64,000 bases of DNA from Pipra filicauda. Lineage: Eukaryota; Chordata; Aves; Passeriformes; Pipridae. Location: NCBI RefSeq assembly GCF_003945595.2, contig NW_024104403.1:558001-622000 (forward strand), read 5' to 3'. Position 1 is the stretch's first letter. Each line of letters opens with the position of its first letter. The position numbers and the translations under genes were made by a program. Below, one piece after another: positions 12,401 through 22,537 of this stretch. The notes under the pieces are model-generated. The model searched no databases. It had not been told where the DNA came from and worked only from the letters and a program-made list of their open reading frames with translations.

Positions 12401-15400
12401 CCACTGTTTTAATAATGCATATATTGATCAGCTTATCTCAGACCTCCACTACCTCTTCCTGAGTGTCCTTAAATCTCTCTAAATGAAGAAACAAAGATTG
12501 TTTAAATTGAAAAATGTGAATATAATGAGAAAAGAGTTACATCAATAAAACTAACATTAATCTCTGTTATTAAAAAAAAAAAGATATTTTTTCTTTCAAT
12601 GAATTTTAAAGCAAAAAAGTACAATTAGATTAATTCAAGATGTTTGCCAACCAGAATGCTTTTTAAAAAAGGCGTTTTGACTTCAATTGTTAAAAGTAGA
12701 TATCAACTGTGCCACCAGAAAAGGTTAGTGTGTCGAAGCAGGAACTGTACTCCTCCTTAGGCAGTGGTGCTATAGATTTCATGTGAAAGGGTTTCCATGG
12801 AATTGTTAATAACTACATTCTATATTCGTAAATGCTATTTATGCTGTTAATAAAATCACTACATAGAAAATGAGGCAACTCTCAAAAGAATGAAAGACAT
12901 AGCAGGCTATCTGCAAGATGTCTAAGTTACTTAAATGAGATAAATAGTAGTTAATAAAATTTCAATAAAACAATATTATGATACTTAGTAAAGCAAAGAA
13001 AACTGTGAGATAATTAAGTAATGTTTTGATGAACAGGAGACAGAATTTTGTACTGATTCTTTTCCGTCCTCTATAAGAGATACTTGAAGATCAGACAGGA
13101 TAAATTAATTTCAGTGATTCTGTTTGTTCTTCTTCCATAGGGAATCAGAATACCTACAACTAGAAAGGCCTCACATCAGACTCCTGCGGTGCAACAGAAT
13201 GGGAAAAGGAAAGAAGACATATTTCTAAAAGGAACTAAAATGTTCTAACTTCAATACTAGACAGGATGACCAAAAATCTGTGTTATGCATCTACAAGTGG
13301 CAGAGAAGGTATAAAGGAGAAATGAGAAGATCTATTTTGTAAAGTCATGTTGCATCTATTCATGGTAATTTACTTTCATACAACACTTTTTATCTCTAAA
13401 AGTTCTAAATACTTCGTTTGATTGGTGAGAGACAGAGAGATCACTTAGTTCATCACTGAAGTCCTGCCATCTTTATGGTGAATTCTGGGTAACTTTCAAA
13501 CAGCTTATAAAGCAATATACAATACTAAAATTTTATGAGAAGTAATTTCTTTAGATGAAAAAATATTTCTTCTGTCTAGGAGAAAAAACCAATGTTTTCA
13601 AAGACTCAAATACTATTTAGATGAGAAAACCTTTATTGGAACAATTCTACAAAAATCATTCTCTAAGTCTTGTTTTGGCTTAAGAGTAGTCTTTGGAGAA
13701 ACGGGTTGAGTTAATGTTATGCTGAGTTAAAGCAACATCTATATTGTGTCTTTCATCCTGATGTTCTGGATGGGCTTTAAAACTACTTTATGGAAGTTGC
13801 TACAGACAGCTGGCTAGAACAGACCTCAGGCATACCATATATCTTAACTTTCATGGTGGAAAGGTGAAAAAAGGAATAGTCCTGCTCCATAAAGTCATGG
13901 ATTCCTCACTGTTTCTGTGATAATGCTTTAAGTCCTGAGTAAAGTTTGGTGAGAAAGACACGTCCTACGCATCACCTCTCCAGAAGGAAGATCTAAACGC
14001 GACCAAGCTGCCCCTTGCAGCAAAGCATTATCTTAGAAAAGCATTTGGCACTAAGAGAGAGGGGTTTTGTTCCTCTTTCTCTTTGGTTTCTTCAGCCATT
14101 TGGTGAAGATAGGCCCCGAGAAACCATATTGGCACTGGTTCCCATCAGTCTGCTACTGATGAGAATAACTTTTGGCTATGCCAAAATCCATGCCTGACTG
14201 AATATGGTACTTCTTGATTTTTCACAAACTCAGAGTTCCAAATAACTTGAAGCAGCAAGATATGTCATGTTCTCTTTCCAAATTTTGTCTCACTATTTGT
14301 TCTCAATTGTGTCTTTCTGCATGAAGGAGAGCAATGTTTATATTTAGCTACCTGATGAATGGAAAAAACACAGATACAATTTCATTTTATAGTAACATTT
14401 CACATTTCTCCATTAGGCAATAAAATCAGAGATTTAGGAACTTCAGAAACAATACCTTTCGTGGCAAGCTTCACAAACTGAAAGTTACATATATGCAGCA
14501 CAATGCTTTGAGAGGATGATCGTTGGTTTTGAAACACTCTCTTCTTGTGGAAGCAAGTTGTCTGGCTGACAATTTAAATTTTTCAATAAAAATACATTTG
14601 TTCAAAATAACTTTTTAGAAACCCACTGAAGCATAATTGGACACCAAAGAGGAGGTAAAACACCTCCCATAACGTTATTATTTTAATTAAAGACACATGT
14701 GGATGAAGCAGAGGAGAGCTTGAATACTACATCCAAGTAAATTCCAAGAAAAGGAAAAGTGTATAGTGGAGGTACTAGTGTGATTTCACATTCAGATCAG
14801 AATAGACCTCAATGGCATAGTTAAATTAAAAGCTGTTTACCTGAAAGCAGACATTAGGTTAGCATCAGATAGGTGAGAGAACTTGGTTCAACGCAGGAGA
14901 TATACTTAAAGTATACCTTTACCACCAAAAAATCTGTGTGAATCTTTGTATGAAGAATTATTCAGAAGTATTGTGTTATTTTGGAGGTTGTTCATCTGGT
15001 GGATTTTAAAAAAATCAACTTTCCATACAAGCATTCAATGTAGGTTCCTTGTTAATGCGAATCTTAGTCTAGAACAGTCCCCATATGACACTGCTATTGC
15101 CTTTCCATAAGAATTCCATGATGAAACCAGTGTGAGCCATAGCGAGTTGTCACAATGATGCAGAGCTGTGCATTAGGGCTGATATCAGCTACTCTTTTCA
15201 ATAGCAAAATAGGGTTTCAAAAAGTACACATGAAGTTTAAATGCCTGATCTAGAAAAATTTTCAGAACTACTTATTTAATCCTCAAAAAATACTGAGTTA
15301 GTAATTGTTCTGGCCATGAAATCTGCCTTTCTGTGATAGGTCTGTGAAGGTCACGGTAGTAAACACTCCATTCTCCAAAAGGTTGATTTTCTCTTCTGTG

Positions 15401-15552
15401 TTTGAAAGTTATTATTCTCAAGGAAGAACTTTGGTTTTCATTCTAAAATGTATTTTAAATGGTGTCTTCCTTCTTCCAACAAGGACCGTGTCATGCAGCA
15501 CTAACCTGCCAAACAAAAAGCAATGACCAAAAGATTTTTAAAAAGCCCATAC
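9464..15552 (-). other. DMD: DMD intron 57 (complete, 6089 bp)
   Basis: The intron starts with the GTATGG donor at 15552 and ends with the TTTCTTAG acceptor at 9464-9465. It is AT-rich, with short poly-A and poly-T runs. No repeat family, RNA gene or conserved coding stretch is recognised. The short open frames here (for example 11248-11968) show no family resemblance. Human intron 57 is about three times longer (recalled). Confidence 0.93.
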
Positions 15553-15709
15553 CCGATGGATGTCATTCTGTTTCTGCACAGTGGGAAGATCTCCACCAAT
15601 GGGCGCTTGCTGTTTTAATTCATCCTCTTTCAACTGCAGCCATGCTAAAAGTTCCTGAAGAGAGAGATGCAATCGCTTCCACTGGTCGGTACTGGCTTCC
15701 AAATGGGAT
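15553..15709 (-). CDS. DMD: Dystrophin exon 57 (rod domain, repeats 22-23)
   Basis: This exon is 157 bp, the same as human exon 57. It follows a TGCCTTCAG acceptor and ends CATCGG before a GTATGG donor. Its first base, A, completes the AGA codon begun by AG at the end of exon 56. The frame then reads SHLEASTDQWKRLHLSLQEL, LAWLQLKEDELKQQAPIGGD and LPTVQKQNDIHR. Human dystrophin has near-identical text (SHLEASSDQWKRLHLSLQEL, then APIGGDFPAVQKQNDVHR, recalled). Trp residues in DQWKR and LAWLQ are the usual spectrin-repeat core positions. The end of the exon is in phase 0, which joins to Thr at the start of exon 58. Confidence 0.98.
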
Positions 15710-15903
15710 CTGAAGGCACGTGTTAAATATAAGATAGATTCAGTCACAGTGAAAGTAAAAACCAAATTGTACAAGCTTATTTACTAGAAAAAATCCTAGT
15801 GTTTCATTAACTTAATGATTTTTAAACAGCTTCAGTAGCTTTGAATTAGATTCTGGCAACACAGATTTAAATTTGTTTCTGCAGTCTTGGCTTTTTTCGC
15901 GTC

Positions 15904-15948
15904 TCTTGTTTTTTGTTTTTAATTGTTTGGTTTGTTTTGGTTTTTAAG
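15904..15948. repeat. T/G-rich low-complexity stretch
   Basis: A short run of T with G and GG interruptions lies in intron 56, in the same strand orientation as the stretches at 22452 and 33899. Confidence 0.8.
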
Positions 15949-16300
15949 TTTTCCTCTTCAGCAGTGAGTAATAGCTGTGTTGAATTGTCAGTCTCCCTAG
16001 AAGTGCACAAATATTATGCAGGACTAGCATAAGAGTAGTGTAGTCATCACTTAGGATTACTGGGAGTTTAATTACCTGAAATGTAGAGAGCAGTTTTCCA
16101 ACTCAGAGAAGAGCAAGCATTTCTTTAAACCACTATGTAAACCATTTAGCTCACATAAGATTCATTCTCTTATTTTAAATGAAATTCTTTCAAAAAAGAA
16201 AAAAAAATAATGAGGAGATTGTTAAAGCCAACAGAATCCCCATACACTACTGAGGCAATTGTCTGTGCCATTTGAACAGAGGTGTGTATGAAACTAATTG

Positions 16301-16327
16301 AATTGGAAAAATTCAATTGGAAAAATT
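16301..16327. repeat. 13 bp tandem duplication
   Basis: AATTGGAAAAATT occurs twice, separated by one base, in intron 56. Confidence 0.85.
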
Positions 16328-17436
16328 AAACGCTAGAATACCACTTTATGCAAAAAAGGTCTCCATCATAATGACACCTTCTAAATATTTCTTCTGTATA
16401 TGTACCACTTTTTATCTCAAACATCACTGCATTTGAGCAAGTTCATGGGTAGTATGCATGTGATGAAAAAATTCTCAGAGACCGTGAAGGGTTTTATCCT
16501 TCTTCTTTTGCTCCTCAGAAAAAAAAGAAGGAATGTGTCTCTTTTTCTTTAGCTACTAATCTTTTCAACCTCACATCCTTTATTTATTTTTAATGATTGA
16601 TGATATGAAGATGGCTTTTGTCATTACACACCCTGACCTCCCTCAGGACCTGAGCTGAAGAAAGCTAATATTTCATACATTACTTTGGAAAACACTTCTG
16701 CCTTTTGCTGTCCTCTGAACTACCACCAACACACAGCAAGTGAGCAAATGAAAAAATGCCTGAGACTGAATGCAACAGAGCTGGGTTGCCTATTGTAAAA
16801 GTCATATTTCTGAAGGAAAGTTTCCTGGATAAATTATTTTGAAAAGAAATCTTCAGTCCTTTGAAGTCTGAACGACCACTTGATCATTTGCAATGTTACC
16901 TTTTATTATATTTTCCCCTGCAATCAAAAGTTTTTTCCTCTCATGACACTACCTATGGATTTCTTTTACCCCTGGATTTTATTTGGCAATTCTGTCCATT
17001 CTCCACACAACAGCTAAAACCTTAAATAGTCTTCTCATTTGCAAGGCTATTTTTAGTTTTGCACTGGAAATAGCAGCCTTCAAAATAAAGCTTATCATAA
17101 ATACTGGTTATTTAATCACTCACTTTCAAGACTCATTGATAAGTCATATCCAGCTCTAGAAAAAGCTTACATTTAGAGGGGGTACAGTTACTGTTTAAAC
17201 ATGCTAATCTCTCCCTCTGTAATTACAAAAGTTCATCATATGCCTCAAATCCTAATCCTCTACTATCATTTTCACACCAAAAAACCTAATTCTTACAAAG
17301 TTAAGCCAACATTCAAAGTAGCAGAAATAATTTCAAAATAGACAAAAACAGTGCTATCAGAAACATTTTTACTTGCAAAATGCAGCATTCTGTCTTACAC
17401 ACCAACAGGAGGCTTTTGCTCATGTTCAAGTCCTAC

Positions 17437-17609
17437 CTAATGTTCAGAGATTTCTTCCTAAGTTCACTCCATCTGAGGTTCATGTTATCCAGGCGTCTCT
17501 GCAAGAGGGTTGCATCTTCAGAGCCTTCAAGGGACCTCAGGATTTTCTGCCCGTTTTCATCCAGGCTGTGAAAGATGTCAGTGTGAGCATCAATTTCTGC
17601 CTGTAGTTC
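17437..17609 (-). CDS. DMD: Dystrophin exon 56 (repeat 22; first shared exon of Dp116)
   Basis: This exon is 173 bp, matching human exon 56. It lies between a TTTCATAG acceptor and a GTAGGA donor. The frame is open: [57 protein letters not shown], then AG. Human text, recalled, is [57 protein letters not shown]. It encodes most of spectrin-like repeat 22. The exon starts at a codon boundary, so it can be spliced in frame either to exon 55 (ending WQ) or to the Dp116 first exon 341 bp upstream. Its lower-coordinate edge abuts the 1.7 kb intron 56. Confidence 0.98.
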
Positions 17610-17950
17610 CTATGAAAGCAATAGAAAACAATACATGTGATTTCCTAAAAAATCATAGAAACCATAATTTTTCAAAAGAGTGGAAAAATCAGTGCAACAC
17701 AGAGCACAGGTTTTGATTACTCCTTTTATGGCAGTACCATGTACTGTAGACACAGCCATGTTCCCCTTTCACATGAAGGCCTTTTGCATTGAGTGTGACC
17801 TTTCTTTCATAGAGAGCATACTGAGCAAAATGCAGATGGTTAAAAGTGTAGCCTTTGACAGGCAACAAAGGAAGGACAGGTTATATTTACTGTGCTGATG
17901 AGGGAAAAACAAACAAACACAAAACCCCCAGGGTCTCAGGTAAATCTGAC

Positions 17951-17980
17951 CTTCACGTGATACGTCTTCCGGTGCAACAT
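17951..17980 (-). CDS. DMD: Dp116 isoform-specific first coding exon
   Basis: On the minus strand an ATG at 17980-17978 opens ten codons, MLHRKTYHVK, directly followed by a GT donor (AAG|GTCAGA, donor bases 17950-17949). This matches my recollection of the unique N-terminal peptide of human Dp116 residue for residue. Dp116 is made from an internal promoter just upstream of exon 56, is expressed mainly in Schwann cells in mammals, and links the dystroglycan complex to the cell membrane through its C-terminal half. The exon ends in phase 0 and exon 56 begins in phase 0, so the join [19 protein letters not shown] is in frame. The intron between them is 341 bp. Only the coding part is given; the 5' UTR extends to higher coordinates with an unknown start. 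The donor is weaker than consensus after GT. Another frame is open across this point, but it is a shadow. Confidence 0.9.
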
Positions 17981-18180
17981 TTTCAGTTTCAGCTGGGGAC
18001 TGCAACACCGGTCCTGCTGCATAGCAGTTCCAAGAAATCTGGGTGTCTGCAGCAGCTGAGCTTTAAAATGCCAAGTTCACTTACATTCTGTTGACAGAAT
18101 GCATTTTGGAGCCCAGGCCTCAGAAGTCAATAGCAATAAACAGCCACTTTGTGCTGTACCAAAACACTGGTTGAGGCCAC
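17981..18180 (-). promoter_or_regulatory. Candidate Dp116 promoter and 5' UTR
   Basis: Location is the main evidence: this is the DNA directly upstream of the Dp116 start codon, on the minus strand. It contains a TATA-like TTTTAAA (18062-18068). About 28 nt downstream lies CCAGATT, which fits the initiator consensus YYANWYY with A at 18040. That would give a 5' UTR of about 60 nt. CAGCTG E-boxes occur just after the TATA-like site and again near 17992. A SOX-type ACAAAG lies at 18147-18152; SOX10 is a natural Schwann-cell regulator, but one hexamer is weak evidence. The start site and motif use are inferences from spacing only. Confidence 0.4.
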
Positions 18181-18501
18181 GGATGTAGGAGGGCCTGAGA
18201 ATAGCAAGGACCCAGAATGTGCAACTGGCAGCTCATGTTGAACAGCCAACTTTTCTTATCGCTCCGTAACTGCAGGCCAGCTCTACGTTTTGGATTCATT
18301 TTTCCCCCTCATTTTTAGCACGGCTGTTTCTGCCAAAAGAACATTCTTTAGAGAGCTGCCTGGTACCAGCATTCCTGCCTGCCCACACAGTCAATGCAGC
18401 CTTTGTACGCTGGCTGCCCTTCTCCAAGACGTTTGCATGCTGCAGCTCCACAAGGTCAGATTCATTCGCAGGGAACGGTGGTTGAATCAAGCCCATTAAA
18501 A

Positions 18502-18524
18502 AGAATAAAAATAATAATAATAAT
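18502..18524. repeat. AAT microsatellite
   Basis: A short AAT run lies about 520 bp upstream of the Dp116 start codon (minus-strand sense), at the edge of the GC-richer block 18240-18500. Confidence 0.8.
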
Positions 18525-21500
18525 TTAAACACGTACATGCGTGAGCACACACGTACTCTGTGTGCAGCCGCATTCGCTTACTTTCAAACAAAGACACAAA
18601 GAAAATGTCCTAGTGAATAAAGCTCTGCATTTTCTCCTGGGATGCTTGGGCACTAAGTTTTCTGGTGGTGGTGGTTTTCTTGCTACCCGAAATGGGAGTG
18701 CTAGGGATGAAGTGTGAAAGAGCAAGTGATTTATGGCATTTGAGAGCAAGACCCAGCACTAACTGAGCATCACAGACAGTCCCCAATGGAAATTTGTTGC
18801 AATTTTCTTTAGAAGAATGACTTTGAAGGAGGGAAGCACACAATCTGTCTACTTGGTGCATTCCTAATTGAATTGGTTTTATTTGATATTTTAAGTGCAA
18901 TGTTAGCTGCACTGAATCATGAGTGGATTGTCCTTGTTCACCTACTGCTGTTCCAAATGTCCTTAACTGGATACCTATTCCTTGCAGAGCAATGACTAGT
19001 ACAGTATTTGGGGCAATTTTAAGGTGGGCTAGCAATGTCTTCAGTACAGTATAAAAGTTTTTATGCAACTATTTTACTTATCTAAGGTCATCCTAGCAGT
19101 AAAGTAGTTAGGAATGAGTTTGGATACATCAGACGTAACTCTGCAGAATCCAAATATATTATAAACACTATATGTTTATTGATTGGTGTTAAATAAGCAA
19201 TTTATATTTTTAAAAATGCCATTACTGAGGTACATAACAATGTCTAGTATTCCAGGTATGAATGCCCTTACTTGAAAATTTGTACCTTAATTCAAGTCTG
19301 AATGTTGTTAGCTTCAGCTTCTATCTGCAATACTTTATTTCTGCTTGCTTGACTGAAGAATATTCTATTACCAAATTTCTTTCTCTCCATGTATGCATTT
19401 GGAGATTTTATTTAAGCTGGGTTAAGTGTTACTATCCTGATGTAAACAGCCACGTAAGAAAGGATAAAGTTCGCAGTAAAAAAGTTAACTTTTAATTAAG
19501 TCTGTATACTTGTAAGGTCCTTCCACATTTAAAAAATGATAAATCTATTCTGAATAGAAAGAATGAAAGGGTAAAAGAATTATACGCACTAACTCTTGCA
19601 CAAAGTCCTTAGTTTTTAGGATGGTGATGGAAAGAGCTGCCTTCTCCTCTGAAAGAACATGTGCCATGAAACATGTTCAATAACAATTCACAGTAGGAAG
19701 CTGTCAAATTTATGCCCTCTTGGTGTTTTACCACACATTTACTCATAGCATTTTATAAGACAAAATTTTAAAAAAAAGGCTTTCTGTATTTTTCTTGTTT
19801 TTAGAAAAAGTGTCTTGAAGTTTGTACATTTTGTAGTTCTCTCCTGACACATACATAATTCTGAAAAGAAATTAAGCCATATCCTTTTTTATTTCAGAAT
19901 ACTATATAGAATCACAATACATCTGGACAGTTAGTTAAGTAGGAAACAAACATGAAAAGGGGAGTATTCTTGACAAAACCTTAGCATTCAAGACTTGGTC
20001 TTCCTTATTCCAGATTACTTGTGTATACTGCACTACTTTTAATGCTCCCAGAAGAAGTTTATTCCAGCCATGCAGGAAGCCTACACAGAAGAAAGGCAAC
20101 AACAAAGATATTTACTCCATTTTGGTTGGTGCATTTTAGTTCCTTTCTTTGTGACACTTTCACATCCCAAGAGAAGCAGAGAGCATATAATAAAAAGATC
20201 TATATACCTTTTATTTGTTTTCTGAAATAAAGAATGTCCATGTCTCAAAAGTACAATATGAACTAGGTTCTTTTTCTTGGCAATGATAAAGCAGGAAGAT
20301 CTACTTAACCTCAAAAATGGCTGTTATTTGTAAAAGTGTGCTGCGATTACACATCATACCTAGAAGTACAGCATATAGACTAAATACATATTATTTATTG
20401 TATTTTCATCTTTTCCAAAGTGTTCAAACACATGGAGAGACCATAGAGATAAAAAAATCAATCCTGGTATAATTCTACTGGGTTACAATTGGACTGTGTG
20501 GTGCATTTTTGCTGTAGTGGTTATTACTGAGGCTGTGTGGAAGATTTCTATCTGCTCTAAAAAAAAGTTGAGAGCAAAATAAAAAGCATCTTTTTGATCA
20601 CAAGTTACTGCTTTGAGTGAGTTGAACTGCTTGGAAAGAACTGCAACTCCATCAGGCACAGATTTGTCTAAGAATTTCAGAGTGAAATCCTCCTTTATTA
20701 AGATGAATTATAAATTTAGATGATAATAAGTAACATAATATTTGTTCGTAGAAACTTAGCTGAATAGCTATTAGTGGTTTCTTTTAAAAATGTGTATTTA
20801 CATTATTTTACTATATAGAGCAAGTCTGGAACTAAGACACAGAACTGGAATGATAAAGAGATGAAGTACACTTGTCTTGAGGGAAACAACCTTCTTGGAC
20901 AAAACTGGGTGAGGAAATTTGCTCTGGCTGTTTCACTTTTGTCCTGAGCCCTTGAAACCATTGCACGATTTTAGGGGAGAAGTACACTAGTGTTTTAAGA
21001 CAGCACACCCAACACTGCCAGAAAGCCAGAGCAAAATACTTGCCCAGTTCAATACAAGTTTTGGCATAATACTTGCCCAATTCAGCTGTCACCCTTGGAA
21101 CTACTGCTGCCATTCCCCACAGGAGCCCACATTCTCACTGCCCTAATTCTTTCGGTAGGTAAAAGAGATTCACCTGTGGCTCCACAAGTTTTATTTTATA
21201 CAGTGCCCTGCTAAGCACAGCAGGGCTGTCGCAGTGAAATCTAATGCATCAGAAGTTCAGTATACTTCATGTCCCACATGCAACACATAGACATATAAAG
21301 GACACGAGACGTCAAAATCTGCCATTATTTCAGCAATACATCAGAGAAGGATTGGTAGTCTGGAAGTAAAACGAAGTCCTAGAAAGAAGGACTCAGTTAT
21401 ACTTCTTGGACTACAGATAAGTCATACTAAAACATGGAAATTAATGCAGCACAGCTGACAAAACATTTATCTTTTATGCAAGGTAAACCAAATTAATTAT

Positions 21501-22090
21501 ATAATAATTTAAAGAAATTAAAGTACTTAAATCCTCCTCTACAAACTCAGTTCCATCCTTGGAATTATACTTTTTATTTCCAGTGAAGCATTTTACATTT
21601 TCTAGGTACTGTACAGAGTTACTGACGAAATAACTTACATTAATTGAGGTATGGGGGGGATAACAAAATTAAAGACCTCATTAAATAAAAACTACACAGA
21701 GAAAAAAAAATTATCTTATTGGTAGTAAATAATCAAAATGTCAGTCTGCAAAATTACATACATGTATGCAAAGCATCAGCTGTAATATTTGTGTGGCTAT
21801 ACATAGCTTAGAAGTATTATACTGTTTCTGTAATACAAATACTGAAATAGCTAGAAAAGTGATCATAAAATTACTCAAAACAAAACAAAGATCACCTCTA
21901 TAATCCCTCTCCATCTCTGTAGTTTGCTAAACTAATAATCCCCTTCATATTTGCATTAACAGAGCATACTGTATTTCCCATAAGTAATTTCTGAAAAAAA
22001 CAAACCAACAAAACATTTTAAATAGCTTATATCAGTAGAATATGCTTTATAAACCTCTTATACTGTACAGAACACTTAAATGATGTAATT

Positions 22091-22296
22091 CCTTTTTTCA
22101 TTTTCCTTTTTTCCTCTTTTCCTTTTTTCCTCCTTCCACTTTAGCTTTTCTTTTCTCTTCTTCCTTTCCTCCCCTCCTTTCCCTTCCTTTCTTTTCCTGT
22201 TTCTTTCTTCCTTTCTCTGTTCTCCTTTTTTCCTTTGCCTTTCTTGCCTCTTTCATCTCCTTCTCTCCTCCTTCCTTCCTTCCTTCCTTCTCTTTG
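22091..22296. repeat. Polypyrimidine tract with CCTT tandem repeats
   Basis: About 205 bp are nearly pure C and T on the plus strand, with rare purine interruptions. The right end (22270-22290) is about five copies of CCTT. On the transcribed (minus) sense this is a purine-rich run, which explains the open frame full of Lys, Glu and Arg on that strand; it is not a gene. Mirror-symmetric parts could form triplex DNA. Confidence 0.95.
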
Positions 22297-22451
22297 AAAT
22301 ACAACTTTCTATGAATAAAAAAATTATTTTTATGTTCTTTTATGGTGATTTCAAAACTTCTAAAGAATATGGGTATCTTTCTGCTTTTGTTTTGCATTTA
22401 TATCATTTTAAGGGCCTGAATAAAGCAGAATTTACAAACTTGTTCCAAAAC

Positions 22452-22537
22452 TGGTTGGGTTTTTTTTTTGTTTGTTTGGTAGGTTTTTTTTTTTTGGTGG
22501 GGGGACTCATTTGGTTTTGGTTTTGTTTGGTTTTGTT
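22452..22537. repeat. T/G-rich low-complexity stretch
   Basis: The plus strand is runs of T broken by G or GG (GGTTTTGGTTTTGTTTGG and similar). It is simple sequence. The open frame across it is low-complexity Phe, Gly and Leu and is not a gene. Confidence 0.85.

Larger units (their letters stand above)
15710..17436 (-). other. DMD: DMD intron 56 (complete, 1727 bp)
   Basis: The intron runs from the GTAGGA donor at 17436 to the CCTTCAG acceptor at 15710. It contains a T/G-rich low-complexity stretch (15904-15948) and a 13 bp tandem doublet (16301-16327). Nothing else is recognised. It is much shorter than the roughly 10 kb human intron (recalled). Confidence 0.94.

Noticed and set aside
17373..17606. 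Plus-strand open frames across exon 56
   Set aside because: They are antisense shadows of the dystrophin exon.
17769..18008. 79-codon minus-strand frame overlapping the Dp116 exon
   Set aside because: It is in a different frame from MLHRKTYHVK and reads through the donor and intron without any family match, so it is a shadow.
22098..22397. 99-codon Lys/Glu/Arg-rich minus-strand frame
   Set aside because: It is produced by the polypyrimidine tract; the composition alone explains the open frame.
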